From: JAWLBM01 sp041687675
GTDB taxonomy: Bacteria; Pseudomonadota; Alphaproteobacteria; Rhizobiales; Pleomorphomonadaceae
Direction: 5' to 3'
Assembly (NCBI GenBank): GCA_041687675.1
Contig: JAWLBM010000004.1
Coordinates: 1 to 64,000 of the forward strand
DNA length: 64,000 nucleotides
The position numbers and the translations under genes were made by a program. Positions within the stretch are counted from its first letter, which is position 1. Every line of letters begins with the position of its first letter. The notes beneath the pieces are model-generated. The model was not told where the DNA came from. It did not search any database and worked only from the letters and a program-made list of their open reading frames with translations. Below, one piece after another: positions 50,893 through 60,658 of this stretch.

Positions 50893-51825
50893 ATGGCGAG
50901 CATCCTCGTACGCGCACGCGAGTTCCAGCCCTACAGGGCGGTGGTCGACGGCCTGTCGGCCCGTCCCGGCCTGCGTCTCGCCCTGGTCGCCGCCGTGCCG
51001 CTGCTCTGGATCCTCGTCGCGAACGTGGCGCCGCTCGTGCAGATGGTCGGGATCAGCCTGCAGGACCGCTACCCGCTGCCTCCCGGCTCCGAGCCATCCT
51101 GGACGCTGCGGCACTACGCGGCCTTCTTCGAGCGCCCTCTCTACCTGAACGCTTTCCTGCGGTCCTTCGTGTTCGCCACCCTGATGACCGCGCTCACCCT
51201 CGCCGTGATGTTCCCGGTCGCCTACTACCTGTCGAAGGTGGCGCCGCCGAACTGGCGGATCCGGCTGCTGCTCCTCGTCGTCGCGCCCTTCTGGGTGAGC
51301 GAGATCGTGCGGAGCTTCGCGTGGATTCTGATGCTGGCCAACAACGGAGCGATCAACTCCTTCCTGGAGGCCGCCGGCGTCCTCGAACGGCCGGTCGAAC
51401 TCCTCTACAACGGCATCTCGCTCACGGTCGGGGTGCTGTACCTCGCCTCCCTCTACATGCTGCTGCCGCTCTATGCCGCGATCGAGAAGATCGACAGCAG
51501 GCTGCTTGAGGCGGCCGCCGACCTCGGCGCCGGGCCGGCGCGACGGTTCTGGCGCATCGTGCTGCCCCTGTCGCGCGACGGCATCGTCGCCGGGTGCACG
51601 CTGGTGTTCCTGCTCGTCGTCGGCCTCTACGCGATGCCGCAACTGCTCGGCGGGCCCGGCGACACCATGTTCGCGGCCACCATCGGTCAGGTGTTCGGCC
51701 GCGCCGGCGATTCCTGGCCGCTCGGCAGCGCCTTCAGCATCATCCTCATCGCCGCCGCGCTCGCCTACGTCGGGCTGTTCCTGGCGCTGTTCTGGCGCGG
51801 ATCGCGCGAAAGGAGCGCGTCATGA
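50893..51825 (+). CDS. Polyamine-type ABC permease (PotB/PotH family)
   Basis: A 310-residue permease with a leader of about 35 residues and about six hydrophobic segments. The EAA loop is LLEAAADLGAGPARRFWRIVLP. Other motifs: SEIVRSFAWILMLANNGAIN and YLASLYMLLPLYAAI, both typical of PotB-type subunits. The ATG at 50893 is chosen; a TTG overlapping the previous stop (50829) is an alternative. It overlaps the next permease by ATGA. Confidence 0.88.
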   Translation: MASILVRAREFQPYRAVVDGLSARPGLRLALVAAVPLLWILVANVAPLVQMVGISLQDRYPLPPGSEPSWTLRHYAAFFERPLYLNAFLRSFVFATLMTALTLAVMFPVAYYLSKVAPPNWRIRLLLLVVAPFWVSEIVRSFAWILMLANNGAINSFLEAAGVLERPVELLYNGISLTVGVLYLASLYMLLPLYAAIEKIDSRLLEAAADLGAGPARRFWRIVLPLSRDGIVAGCTLVFLLVVGLYAMPQLLGGPGDTMFAATIGQVFGRAGDSWPLGSAFSIILIAAALAYVGLFLALFWRGSRERSAS

Positions 51826-52604
51826 CGCGCCGTCCGCCCTTCCTGGCGCTCTGGTTCTGGCTGTTCGTGGCCTACCTTTTCGCTCCGCTCGTGGTGATGG
51901 CCGCGATGGGATTCCGCGACTCCAACTTCGTCGCCTTCCCGATCGAGAAGTGGACGACGCGCTGGTACGCCGACGTGCTCACGGACCGCGAGTATCGCGG
52001 CTCGCTCTGGATCTCGGTGCAGGTGGCCGTCTATTCGACGCTGCTGGCGATGGCCGTCGGGGTGCCGATGGCGTTTCCCGTCGCGCGCCTGCGCGGGACC
52101 CTTCGGGCGGTGGCGGTCGCGGTGATCGTGCTGCCGGCGTTCCTCCCCGTGGTCGTGTCGTCGATCGCGCTACGCATGTTCCTCGGGCGGATCGGCCTTG
52201 AGCCCGGTGTGGCGGCCATCGCCTTCGGACATGCCGTCGGGTCGGTTCCCTTCGTCGTGGTGATGATGCTGACGCGGCTCAATGCGATGAGCCCCTCGCT
52301 GACCGAGGCGGCACGGAACCTCGGCGCGGACGACCTCGTGGTGCTCGCGAGGGTGGTGCTGCCCTTCATGGCGCCCGCCCTCTTCGGCGCCTTCCTGTTC
52401 TGCATCCTGCTGTCCTTCGAGGATTTCATGCGATCGTTCTTCCTCGGCGGCTTCGACCCGACGTTTCCCGTCCTGCTGTTCGCCAAGCTGCGCTTCGGCT
52501 TCAACCCGGGTCTTGCGGCGATTTCCTCGCTGGTCCTGGTCGCCACTCTCTTCGTGGCGTTCTATGCGGAACGTTTCATGCGGCGCCGGGGGGTCGAGAG
52601 ATGA
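51822..52604 (+). CDS. Polyamine-type ABC permease (PotC/PotI family)
   Basis: A 260-residue permease with about six hydrophobic segments. LVVMAAMGFRDSNFVAFPI near the first loop is the PotC hallmark, and the EAA loop is LTEAARNLGADDLVVLARVVLP. AAAGGAGCG precedes the ATG. It overlaps the ATPase gene by ATGA. With the PotB-type subunit it makes the membrane part of the importer. Confidence 0.9.
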   Translation: MTRRPPFLALWFWLFVAYLFAPLVVMAAMGFRDSNFVAFPIEKWTTRWYADVLTDREYRGSLWISVQVAVYSTLLAMAVGVPMAFPVARLRGTLRAVAVAVIVLPAFLPVVVSSIALRMFLGRIGLEPGVAAIAFGHAVGSVPFVVVMMLTRLNAMSPSLTEAARNLGADDLVVLARVVLPFMAPALFGAFLFCILLSFEDFMRSFFLGGFDPTFPVLLFAKLRFGFNPGLAAISSLVLVATLFVAFYAERFMRRRGVER

Positions 52605-53728
52605 ACCGGCCCTACGCCTTGGGGGGACTCCAGATGAGCGCGACCGGGCCGACGCCCGCGATCGAGATCCGCGGGCTGACCAAGCGGTACGGTGGGCACG
52701 TGGCGCTCGACGACGTGTCGCTCGCCGTCGACACGGGCCTGTTCGTCACGCTCCTGGGGCCGTCCGGTTGCGGCAAGTCGACCCTGCTCCGGGCCATTGC
52801 AGGATTCGTCACGCCCGACCGCGGAAGCGTCCGCGTCGCCGGACGCGACATCACCGCCGAAGTGCCGCATCGCCGCCCCGTCAGCATGGTGTTCCAGGAC
52901 TATGCCCTGTTCCCGCACATGACGGTGATGGGGAACGTCGGGTTCGGCTGCGAGATGCAGGGGATGTCGCGGGCGGCGGTCGAGCGCCGCTCGGCGGAGA
53001 TGCTGTCGCTGATCCGGCTGCCCGACATCGGCGACCGGCGCCCGGACCAGCTGTCCGGCGGCCAGCGACAGCGGGTGGCGCTCGCCAGGGCGCTCGCGCC
53101 GGATCCGGTGTCGCTTCTCCTCGACGAGCCGCTCGGGGCCCTCGACCTGAAGCTGCGGCTCGAAATGCAGCGGGAGCTGAAATCCATCCAGCGCCGGACC
53201 GGCAAGACCTTCATCTTCGTCACCCACGACCAGGACGAGGCCCTGTCGATGTCCGACATGGTCGCCGTGATGCGGGCGGGCAGGATCGAGCAACTGGATA
53301 CTCCGGATCGCGTCTATGCCCGGCCGGCGACCACCTTCGTCGCCGGTTTCGTGGGAGCGGCCAACATGCTGCCGGCCACGGTCGTCAACAGCGACGGCCG
53401 CCAGATCGTGATCGAGATCGCCGGCGATTCGTGGACCCTGCCGGCAGCGGCGGCGACGTCGGCGGGACGGCTGAGGCCGGGCCAGGCGGTCACGGCGGTG
53501 GTCCGGCCGGAGGCGATCCGGATCGGCGGGACGCCGCCGCCGGGCGCGTTCTCCTGGCGGGCGTCCGTCATCGAGCGGACCTTCTTCGGCGGGCGCGTCC
53601 ACTTGCGCCTCCAGGCCGGGGAGACCGTCCTCGTTGCCGAGGCGCGCCCGCGGGAATGCGCGGAGATCTCAGAAACGGTGGCGATCCATTGCGAGGGCGA
53701 GGACGTCGCCGTCATCGCGGAAGAATGA
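52601..53728 (+). CDS. Polyamine-type ABC ATPase (PotA family)
   Basis: A 375-residue ATPase: Walker A GPSGCGKST near 54-62, FQDYALFPHMTV, signature LSGGQ, Walker B LLLDEPLGALD and H-loop FVTHDQDEAL. The TOBE-type C-terminal domain follows from about 250. The start at 52601 overlaps the permease stop; an ATG at 52634 (MSATGPTPAIEI) with a G-run before it is an equally good start. It energises the PotBC-type permeases. Confidence 0.9.
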   Translation: MNRPYALGGLQMSATGPTPAIEIRGLTKRYGGHVALDDVSLAVDTGLFVTLLGPSGCGKSTLLRAIAGFVTPDRGSVRVAGRDITAEVPHRRPVSMVFQDYALFPHMTVMGNVGFGCEMQGMSRAAVERRSAEMLSLIRLPDIGDRRPDQLSGGQRQRVALARALAPDPVSLLLDEPLGALDLKLRLEMQRELKSIQRRTGKTFIFVTHDQDEALSMSDMVAVMRAGRIEQLDTPDRVYARPATTFVAGFVGAANMLPATVVNSDGRQIVIEIAGDSWTLPAAAATSAGRLRPGQAVTAVVRPEAIRIGGTPPPGAFSWRASVIERTFFGGRVHLRLQAGETVLVAEARPRECAEISETVAIHCEGEDVAVIAEE

Positions 53729-53769
53729 AGCCGGAGCAGCCGGCTGAAGGACAGGAGGGGAGCGACCCG

Positions 53770-54744
53770 ATGATCATGATCGACGCAGGCCGCGTGCACG
53801 AACTGCTCGACTTCGATGGTCTCATCGCCGCGCTGCGGCAGGCGCACATGGGCGGGATGCCGAAGCAGTCGGATCGAATCCTCTACCAGGAGCCCAATCC
53901 GGAGGGGCAGCCGGACATCTTCATCATCCTTCCCGCCTGGCAGCCCGGCGAGGGCATCCTTGCAAAGCTCGTCACCTCGTTTCCGAACAACAGGCAGCGG
54001 CACAACCTGCCGACGGTGAACTCCATCTACGTCTTCATCAACGGCGAGACCGGGGTCACCGAGGCGATCGCCGACGGCGAAGCGCTGATCTTCCGCAAGA
54101 CCTCGGCGGACTCCGCGCTCGGCTCCAGCCTCCTCTCGCGGCCGGATGCGGAGACGTTCCTGATGATCGGGGCGGGCGGACTCGCGCCCTACCTGGTCGA
54201 GGCGCACCTGACGGCACGGCCCGGCCTGAAGCGCATCCTCCTGTGGAACCGCACGCGCGAGAATGCCACCAGGCTGGCCGCCATCCTCGCCCGGCGCGGC
54301 ATCACCGCGACCCCGGTCGACGACCTCGACGCCGCGGTGGCGCAAGCGGACATCATCTCCTCGGCCACCATGGCCACCGAGCCGCAGCTCAAGGGCCGCC
54401 TGCTGAAGGACGGTGCGCACGTCGACCTCGTCGGGTCCTTCACGCCACAGATGCGCGAGGCGGACGACGACGTGCTCACGCGTTCGAAGATCTTCGTCGA
54501 CCATCGCCAGACGACGACCCGGTCCGGGGAGTTCCTGGGCCCGTTCGACCGCGGCGTGATCGGCCGGGACGACGTGCGCGCGGACTTGTTCGAGCTCTGC
54601 CAGGGACGGGTGCCGGGACGCACGTCGGATCGCGACATCACGATGATGAAGAACGGGGGCGGCAGCCACATCGACTATTTCGTGGCCAAGTACCTGATGG
54701 ACCGCCAGCATGACCGAGCGTTTTCGACCACCTGTGCCAGTTGA
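53770..54744 (+). CDS. Ornithine cyclodeaminase/mu-crystallin family protein
   Basis: A 324-residue NAD(P)-dependent protein. FMIGAGGLAPYLVEAHL in the middle is the dinucleotide-binding loop; RKTSADSALGSSLLSRPDA, WNRTRENATRLA and VDLVGSFTPQMREADDDV are family landmarks. Relatives deaminate ornithine, reduce ketimines or dehydrogenate opine-like compounds. AGGAGG about eleven bases upstream selects the ATG at 53770; an ATG at 53725 overlapping the ATPase stop is possible. It probably processes the imported amine together with the class V PLP enzyme. Confidence 0.85.
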   Translation: MIMIDAGRVHELLDFDGLIAALRQAHMGGMPKQSDRILYQEPNPEGQPDIFIILPAWQPGEGILAKLVTSFPNNRQRHNLPTVNSIYVFINGETGVTEAIADGEALIFRKTSADSALGSSLLSRPDAETFLMIGAGGLAPYLVEAHLTARPGLKRILLWNRTRENATRLAAILARRGITATPVDDLDAAVAQADIISSATMATEPQLKGRLLKDGAHVDLVGSFTPQMREADDDVLTRSKIFVDHRQTTTRSGEFLGPFDRGVIGRDDVRADLFELCQGRVPGRTSDRDITMMKNGGGSHIDYFVAKYLMDRQHDRAFSTTCAS

Positions 54745-54787
54745 GGACCCCGCGGGTCAGCCGCCGGGCCCTTCGCGGCCGTTGGCT

Positions 54788-55738
54788 ATGCCTCGCAGGT
54801 CGATACCCTCGATTTCGGGGTTGATCGCCTTCGAGGCGACGGCCCGGCACCGCAGCTTCTCGCAGGCCGCGCGCGACCTCGACCTGTCGCAGGGCGCGGT
54901 GAGCAAGCGCGTCCGCCAGCTCGAGGAGGTGCTGGGCGTGGCACTCTTCGCCCGCGACCGGCAGCATGTCGAGCTGACGCCCGCCGGGCGCAACTACCTC
55001 GCCGGCGTGAGCCGGATTCTCGCGCAGCTCGAGGTCGCCGGGGAGGCGCTGGACCCGCAGCCGCCGCCGGGATGCATGCTGTCGGTGGCCGTCTCGCCCG
55101 GTCTCGCGGCTCACTGGCTGATACCCAAGCTGGACGGTTTCAACCGCCTGCATCCGGGCATCACCGTCAACCTGGTGACCCGGACGGGCGCCGTCGACCT
55201 CGTCCGTGACGGCCTGGACGCGACGATCATGGCCCGTCCTGGCGCATGCCGCGGCACCACCGAGGTGGTCCTTTTCGAGGAGCGCCTCCTGCCGATGGCG
55301 AGCCCGTCCCTGGTCAGGCGCTTCGACCTCGCCCCGGCGGGTCGGATCGCGGCGGCGCCGCGGCTGCAGCTCGCCGGACGTCCCGACCTCTGGCCCGACT
55401 GGTTCGCCCGGGCCGGCCTGGCCTGCCCGGCGCCGGAGGTCGGCCCGACCCACGACAGCATGGCTCTCCTCTACGCCGCCGCACTGGCCGGGCACGGCAT
55501 CGCGCTGCTGCCCTCGTACATGATCGGACCGGCGGTACGAAGCGGGCAGCTCGCCCCGGTTTCGCCGACCGGTCTGCTCAGCGGGCGGGAGATCGTCCTC
55601 GACATGCCACGTCGGAGACGCGACCTGCGGGCTGCGGGCGCGTTCCGCCGCTGGGTCACGGCGGAAGGACTTCTGGACCACGGCGAGGCAGGGCTGCGAC
55701 CTCCTCACAAAATGTCGGAAGCGTATTCCATCAAGTGA
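54788..55738 (+). CDS. LysR family transcriptional regulator (GcvA type)
   Basis: A 316-residue LysR protein as started here at MPRRSIPSISGLIAFEATAR, the usual N-terminus of the GcvA branch; an ATG at 54710 would add 26 Pro-rich residues and overlap the cyclodeaminase gene. The helix-turn-helix is AARDLDLSQGAVSKRVRQLEE. The effector domain carries LAAHWLIPKLDGFNRLHPGI and MALLYAAALAGHGIALLP. It is co-oriented with the amine operon and the sugar importer that follows, so it may regulate either or both. Confidence 0.85.
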   Translation: MPRRSIPSISGLIAFEATARHRSFSQAARDLDLSQGAVSKRVRQLEEVLGVALFARDRQHVELTPAGRNYLAGVSRILAQLEVAGEALDPQPPPGCMLSVAVSPGLAAHWLIPKLDGFNRLHPGITVNLVTRTGAVDLVRDGLDATIMARPGACRGTTEVVLFEERLLPMASPSLVRRFDLAPAGRIAAAPRLQLAGRPDLWPDWFARAGLACPAPEVGPTHDSMALLYAAALAGHGIALLPSYMIGPAVRSGQLAPVSPTGLLSGREIVLDMPRRRRDLRAAGAFRRWVTAEGLLDHGEAGLRPPHKMSEAYSIK

Positions 55739-55887
55739 GTTGGGCGGGGGCTGCCGGCCGGGCAGTCTTGATGCACGCGACGCGCATTCCGTCGGGACCG
55801 GATCGGGGATCCGCCCGGCCGTGCGGTCGTCGACCACATGCCCGGCACGCGGGTTGCGGCCGCGGCTCAGATTGGGAGATCGCGCTC

Positions 55888-57141
55888 ATGCAGATCCGAA
55901 CCCTCATATCGGCCCTCGTCGCGGGGGCCGCGACCGTGGTGGCTTCCCCGGCGGCCAAGGCGGCGGAGGAGATCAGCTTCCTCGTCGTCGACTACGATGC
56001 GCCCGGCATGGGCGACTGGTGGAAGCTCCTGGTGCAGCATCACAAGGAGAGGACGGGCGTCACCGTGGTCCCGCGCAGCGTCACCGCGAAGCAGTACTAC
56101 GAGCGGCTTCTCCTCGAGACCGCCAGCGGCAATGCGCCGGACATCCTGACGGTGAACCCGAACAACCTCGGCGAGATGCTCGCCGCCGGCGCGATCATCC
56201 CCCTCGACGACATGATCGGCGCCGCCGGCCTTCGCGACCGCATCGTCGAGGGCGGCTGGGACAGCCTGACCGTGGACGGGACGACCTACGCCCTGCCGAT
56301 CACCGGCCGGACGCTGCAACTCATCTACAACGCCTGCCATTTCGAGGAGGCCGGAGTCGCCGGGCCGCCGACCACCCCGGCCGAGTTCCTGGACGCCGCG
56401 AAGAAGCTGACCGTGAAGGAAGACGGCGGCACCGTGAAGCGCTACGGCGCCAACATGGTGAACGCCAACGAGGATCCGACCTACGAGATGCTGCTGATGT
56501 GGACAATCGCCCACGGCGGCAGCTTCGCGGACGAGGCCGGCAACTTCACGGTCGACAGCCAGCCGGCGGTCGACGCGCTCAACTACATGAAAGAGGTCTA
56601 CGATTCCGGGGCCGTGGCACAGGGAATGTACGAGTCGGACCTCCGGGCGCTCTTCGCGACCGGTGGCGCCGCCATGACCATCGACGGCCAGTGGCAGTTC
56701 CCGTTCATCCAGGAGAACAACCCGGAGAACATCGACTGCTACAAGACGGCGAGCCACCCCTGGGACGGCCCGGCGACCGGCGGCGTCAACATGGCGCTCG
56801 CCGTGAACGCGAAGGCCGGGGATCCCCAGGCGGCCTTCGAGTTCCTGGTGACCGCGGCGAGCCCGGAGATGCAGGCGCTTTTCAGCGACCATAGCCCGTA
56901 CATACCCTACGGCGTGGGGGCCCTGACGGAGGATCAACTCGCCGCCAAGCCCTATCTGGAGCCCTACGTCGCCTCGCTCGGGACGGCCCATCCGATCTTC
57001 ATCCGCGGCCACGAGGACCAGTTCAACGAGATCTGGCCGATCATCGTGGACGCGGTGTTGCTGACGCTCCGCGACGGCGTCCCCGCAGAGGAGTCGCTGG
57101 CCGAGGCGCAGCGCCTCCTCGTCGAGTGCTGCTCGAACTGA
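55888..57141 (+). CDS. Sugar ABC transporter substrate-binding protein (CUT1)
   Basis: A 417-residue periplasmic protein with a Sec signal of about 26 residues (TLISALVAGAATVVASPAAKA). The mature domain shows APDILTVNPNNLGEMLAAGAI, YALPITGRTLQLIYNACHFEEAG and GAAMTIDGQWQFPF, all typical of CUT1 binding proteins. GGGAGA about eleven bases before the ATG sets the start. A perfect 12-bp stem-loop follows the stop. It heads a four-gene importer operon. Confidence 0.88.
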   Translation: MQIRTLISALVAGAATVVASPAAKAAEEISFLVVDYDAPGMGDWWKLLVQHHKERTGVTVVPRSVTAKQYYERLLLETASGNAPDILTVNPNNLGEMLAAGAIIPLDDMIGAAGLRDRIVEGGWDSLTVDGTTYALPITGRTLQLIYNACHFEEAGVAGPPTTPAEFLDAAKKLTVKEDGGTVKRYGANMVNANEDPTYEMLLMWTIAHGGSFADEAGNFTVDSQPAVDALNYMKEVYDSGAVAQGMYESDLRALFATGGAAMTIDGQWQFPFIQENNPENIDCYKTASHPWDGPATGGVNMALAVNAKAGDPQAAFEFLVTAASPEMQALFSDHSPYIPYGVGALTEDQLAAKPYLEPYVASLGTAHPIFIRGHEDQFNEIWPIIVDAVLLTLRDGVPAEESLAEAQRLLVECCSN

Positions 57142-57149
57142 GACCGGGT

Positions 57150-57181
57150 CGGGTGCGGGGCGCGACGGGGCCCCGCACCCG
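57150..57181 (+). other. Perfect 12-bp intercistronic stem-loop
   Basis: CGGGTGCGGGGC pairs with GCCCCGCACCCG around an 8-base loop, nine bases after the binding-protein stop and about 40 before the permease start. The stem is perfect and very GC-rich. Without a T-run it probably protects or attenuates the transcript. Confidence 0.65.
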
Positions 57182-57223
57182 TTCGAAGCGGGCAAGGCTG
57201 CGGAAAAGAGAACAGGGAGAGCG

Positions 57224-58177
57224 ATGTCCGAAGCCCTTCCGGCGACCGGATCGAGGCGGGCGCGAGCCATCCGCTCGCGGCCGCTCGCGTGGCTGACGGA
57301 CGGAGGTGGCTTTCCTCTCCTGATGATCATGCCGGCCCTGCTGGTGCTCGGAATGGTGATCGGACTGCCGATGCTGCTCGCCGGGCAGATGAGCTTCGAC
57401 ACGATCAACTTCCGCCGCCCGGCGGCCGCGGGCACCTACGGGCCCCACAACTACGTCCGCCTGTGGTCGGACGCGAAGGCCTGGTCGGCGGTGGCGCTCT
57501 CCGGTCTCTACATGGCGGGAACCGTTGTCGGCTCGATCGCCGTCGCCCTTTCCGCGGCCTTGCTGACGCGGCGGATCGTTCGCTTCAGGTCTCTCGCCCG
57601 GCTCGTCTTCCTGCTGCCCTGGACCGTGCCGGCGGTGGTCACGGCCCTCGTCTGGGGCGTGATGTACGAGGGCAACTTCGGCGTGATCAACCGCATCCTG
57701 GAGCACGTGCCCCTGGTCGGCGGCGCCAACTGGCTCGTGGAGCGGCAAACGGCGCTGCCGGCGCTGATGGTCGCCCAGATCTGGAACGAGTTTCCGATGG
57801 CCTACGTCTTCATCCTCGCCGGGCTCCACTCGATCCCGGAGGACCTGTACGAGGCCGCGAGGATCGATCGCGCGAACAGCTTGCAGCAGTTCCTGTTCAT
57901 CACTCTCCCGCAGCTGCGGTACATACTCGCGGTGACGGTCGTCCTCCTGATGATCATGGGCTTCAAGTCCTTCCCGATCATCTTCATCCTGACCGGTGGC
58001 GGGCCGGCCGGCGCCACCGAGACGTTGACCGTCTTGACATTCAACACCGCGTTCCGTCGACTGGACTTCAGCTACGCGGCGACGCTCGGAATCCTCGCCG
58101 TGGCGATCTCGATCGTGCTGGTGGTCGGCTACATGCGTCTGGTCGCCCGGTTGCAGGAGGGGCGGGACGGGCCATGA
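57224..58177 (+). CDS. Sugar ABC transporter permease (MalF type, CUT1)
   Basis: A 317-residue permease with a basic leader of about 28 residues and about six hydrophobic segments. Motifs: LVFLLPWTVPAVVTALVWG, the EAA loop LYEAARIDRANSLQQFLFIT (with Arg instead of the usual Gly after Asp) and ILTGGGPAGATETLTV. GGGAGA lies close upstream. It overlaps the next permease by ATGA. Confidence 0.9.
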   Translation: MSEALPATGSRRARAIRSRPLAWLTDGGGFPLLMIMPALLVLGMVIGLPMLLAGQMSFDTINFRRPAAAGTYGPHNYVRLWSDAKAWSAVALSGLYMAGTVVGSIAVALSAALLTRRIVRFRSLARLVFLLPWTVPAVVTALVWGVMYEGNFGVINRILEHVPLVGGANWLVERQTALPALMVAQIWNEFPMAYVFILAGLHSIPEDLYEAARIDRANSLQQFLFITLPQLRYILAVTVVLLMIMGFKSFPIIFILTGGGPAGATETLTVLTFNTAFRRLDFSYAATLGILAVAISIVLVVGYMRLVARLQEGRDGP

Positions 58178-59016
58178 CCGACCCCATGGGCCCATGGCGC
58201 CTCCACCTCGCGCCGTTCCTGCGCTTCTCGGCCGTGTGCCTGCTCGGCACCATCGTGCTCTTCCCGATGTACTGGATGCTGGTCGTCGCGCTGACGCCGA
58301 CCGGCTTCAGCCGGGCGCTGACCGGCTTCGTGCCGGAGCAACTGTCGTTCGGAAACTTCGTCGCCATCTTCACCGAGCGCCCGATGCTGCGCTGGATCGT
58401 CAACAGCGTCGTCGTCGCGACACTCGCGTCGGCGCTGTCGCTCCTGTTCGGAACCTCCTGCGGCTACGCCCTGAGCAGGCTCCGGTTCCGTGGTGCCGGG
58501 CTGCTGATGATGGTCGTCCTGGTGACACAGATGATGCCCGCGACGAGCATCATCGTCCCGCTCTACATCCTGTTCCGCGACCTGGGGTTGCTGGACACGG
58601 TCCAGGGCATGGTCGTCGGGCACATCTCGCTCGTGGTGCCGCTGGCGATCTGGATGAGCAAGGGCTTCTTCGATCGCATACCGCCCGATCTCGACGGTGC
58701 CGCCCGGATCGACGGCTGCACCCGGCTGGGCGCCTGGTGGTATGTCGCGCTGCCTCTGGCCCTCCCGGGGATGGCGGCCATCTTCATCTACGGCTTCGTG
58801 ACGAGCTGGCACGACTATCTTTTCGCCCACGCGCTGGTTCATTCCCAGGAGCTCTGGACGGCGGCGAACGGGATCGCATCCTTCCGCGGCGAATACTTCA
58901 CGCTTCACGAGCTGCAGATGGCTGCCGCACTGGTCTTCGCCCTGCCCGTGATCGTGATGTTCATCGTCATGCAGCGCTGGATCGTGTCGGGAGCGCTCAC
59001 CGGCAGCGTGCGGTGA
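58174..59016 (+). CDS. Sugar ABC transporter permease (MalG type, CUT1)
   Basis: A 280-residue permease with about six hydrophobic segments. The EAA-type loop reads DLDGAARIDGCTRLGAWWYV, so the first Glu-Ala is replaced by Asp-Gly. The C-terminus RWIVSGALTGSVR follows the MalG pattern. Forms the channel with the MalF-type subunit. The ATPase gene begins about 60 bases downstream. Confidence 0.9.
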   Translation: MTDPMGPWRLHLAPFLRFSAVCLLGTIVLFPMYWMLVVALTPTGFSRALTGFVPEQLSFGNFVAIFTERPMLRWIVNSVVVATLASALSLLFGTSCGYALSRLRFRGAGLLMMVVLVTQMMPATSIIVPLYILFRDLGLLDTVQGMVVGHISLVVPLAIWMSKGFFDRIPPDLDGAARIDGCTRLGAWWYVALPLALPGMAAIFIYGFVTSWHDYLFAHALVHSQELWTAANGIASFRGEYFTLHELQMAAALVFALPVIVMFIVMQRWIVSGALTGSVR

Positions 59017-59074
59017 CGGCGAGCGGAATGCTGCATTTGGGATCTTGGACAGGGGAAATGCAGGTGGAGCGGCC

Positions 59075-60226
<1,152 letters not shown>

Positions 60227-60383
60227 TCTGGGCTGCCCGTGCTTTGCGAGCATCCTCGGCCGCATACGACGACGTTGCCTCTCCAGGAGGCCGTCCTGAC
60301 GAAAGGCTGGAGGCTGCAGACCGCGCCCGAGTTGCCGGCCCGGCCCTCCGCCATGTGACCTCCTGGCGAGGTTCGAGGACTGG

Positions 60384-60587
60384 TCAGAGCCGCGGGAGTC
60401 CAAAGGGATTGAACGGGAACCGGCGCTGCCTGAGGCCGATGTCGCACAGGATGTGGTCGCTCAGGTGCGACGTGCCGGCGACGGGTCCGCGGCGACGTGT
60501 CGGCAGGAAGCCGTGGAGGCGCCAAAGGAGGCGTGCCGGCGCATGGCGGCCGCCCGGCCGCACGGATCGTCCGTTTGTCGATGTCAT
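60384..60587 (-). CDS. DUF1127-family small protein
   Basis: A 67-residue basic protein whose second half HLSDHILCDIGLRQ matches the DUF1127 core (LxDxxLxDIGLxR). The first half is Arg-rich and unconserved. GGAGAG seven bases before the ATG supports translation. Such small proteins in alphaproteobacteria act in RNA binding and phosphate or carbon turnover; the role here is unknown. It converges with the importer ATPase gene and follows the methyltransferase gene on the same strand. Confidence 0.7.
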   Translation of the reverse strand: MTSTNGRSVRPGGRHAPARLLWRLHGFLPTRRRGPVAGTSHLSDHILCDIGLRQRRFPFNPFGLPRL

Positions 60588-60658
60588 TGTCGGGCTCTCC
60601 GTCCGGGGCGCCGCTGCCGTCGCTGTGGCCGGTCGCCCATGGGCGACCGGTTGGAGGC

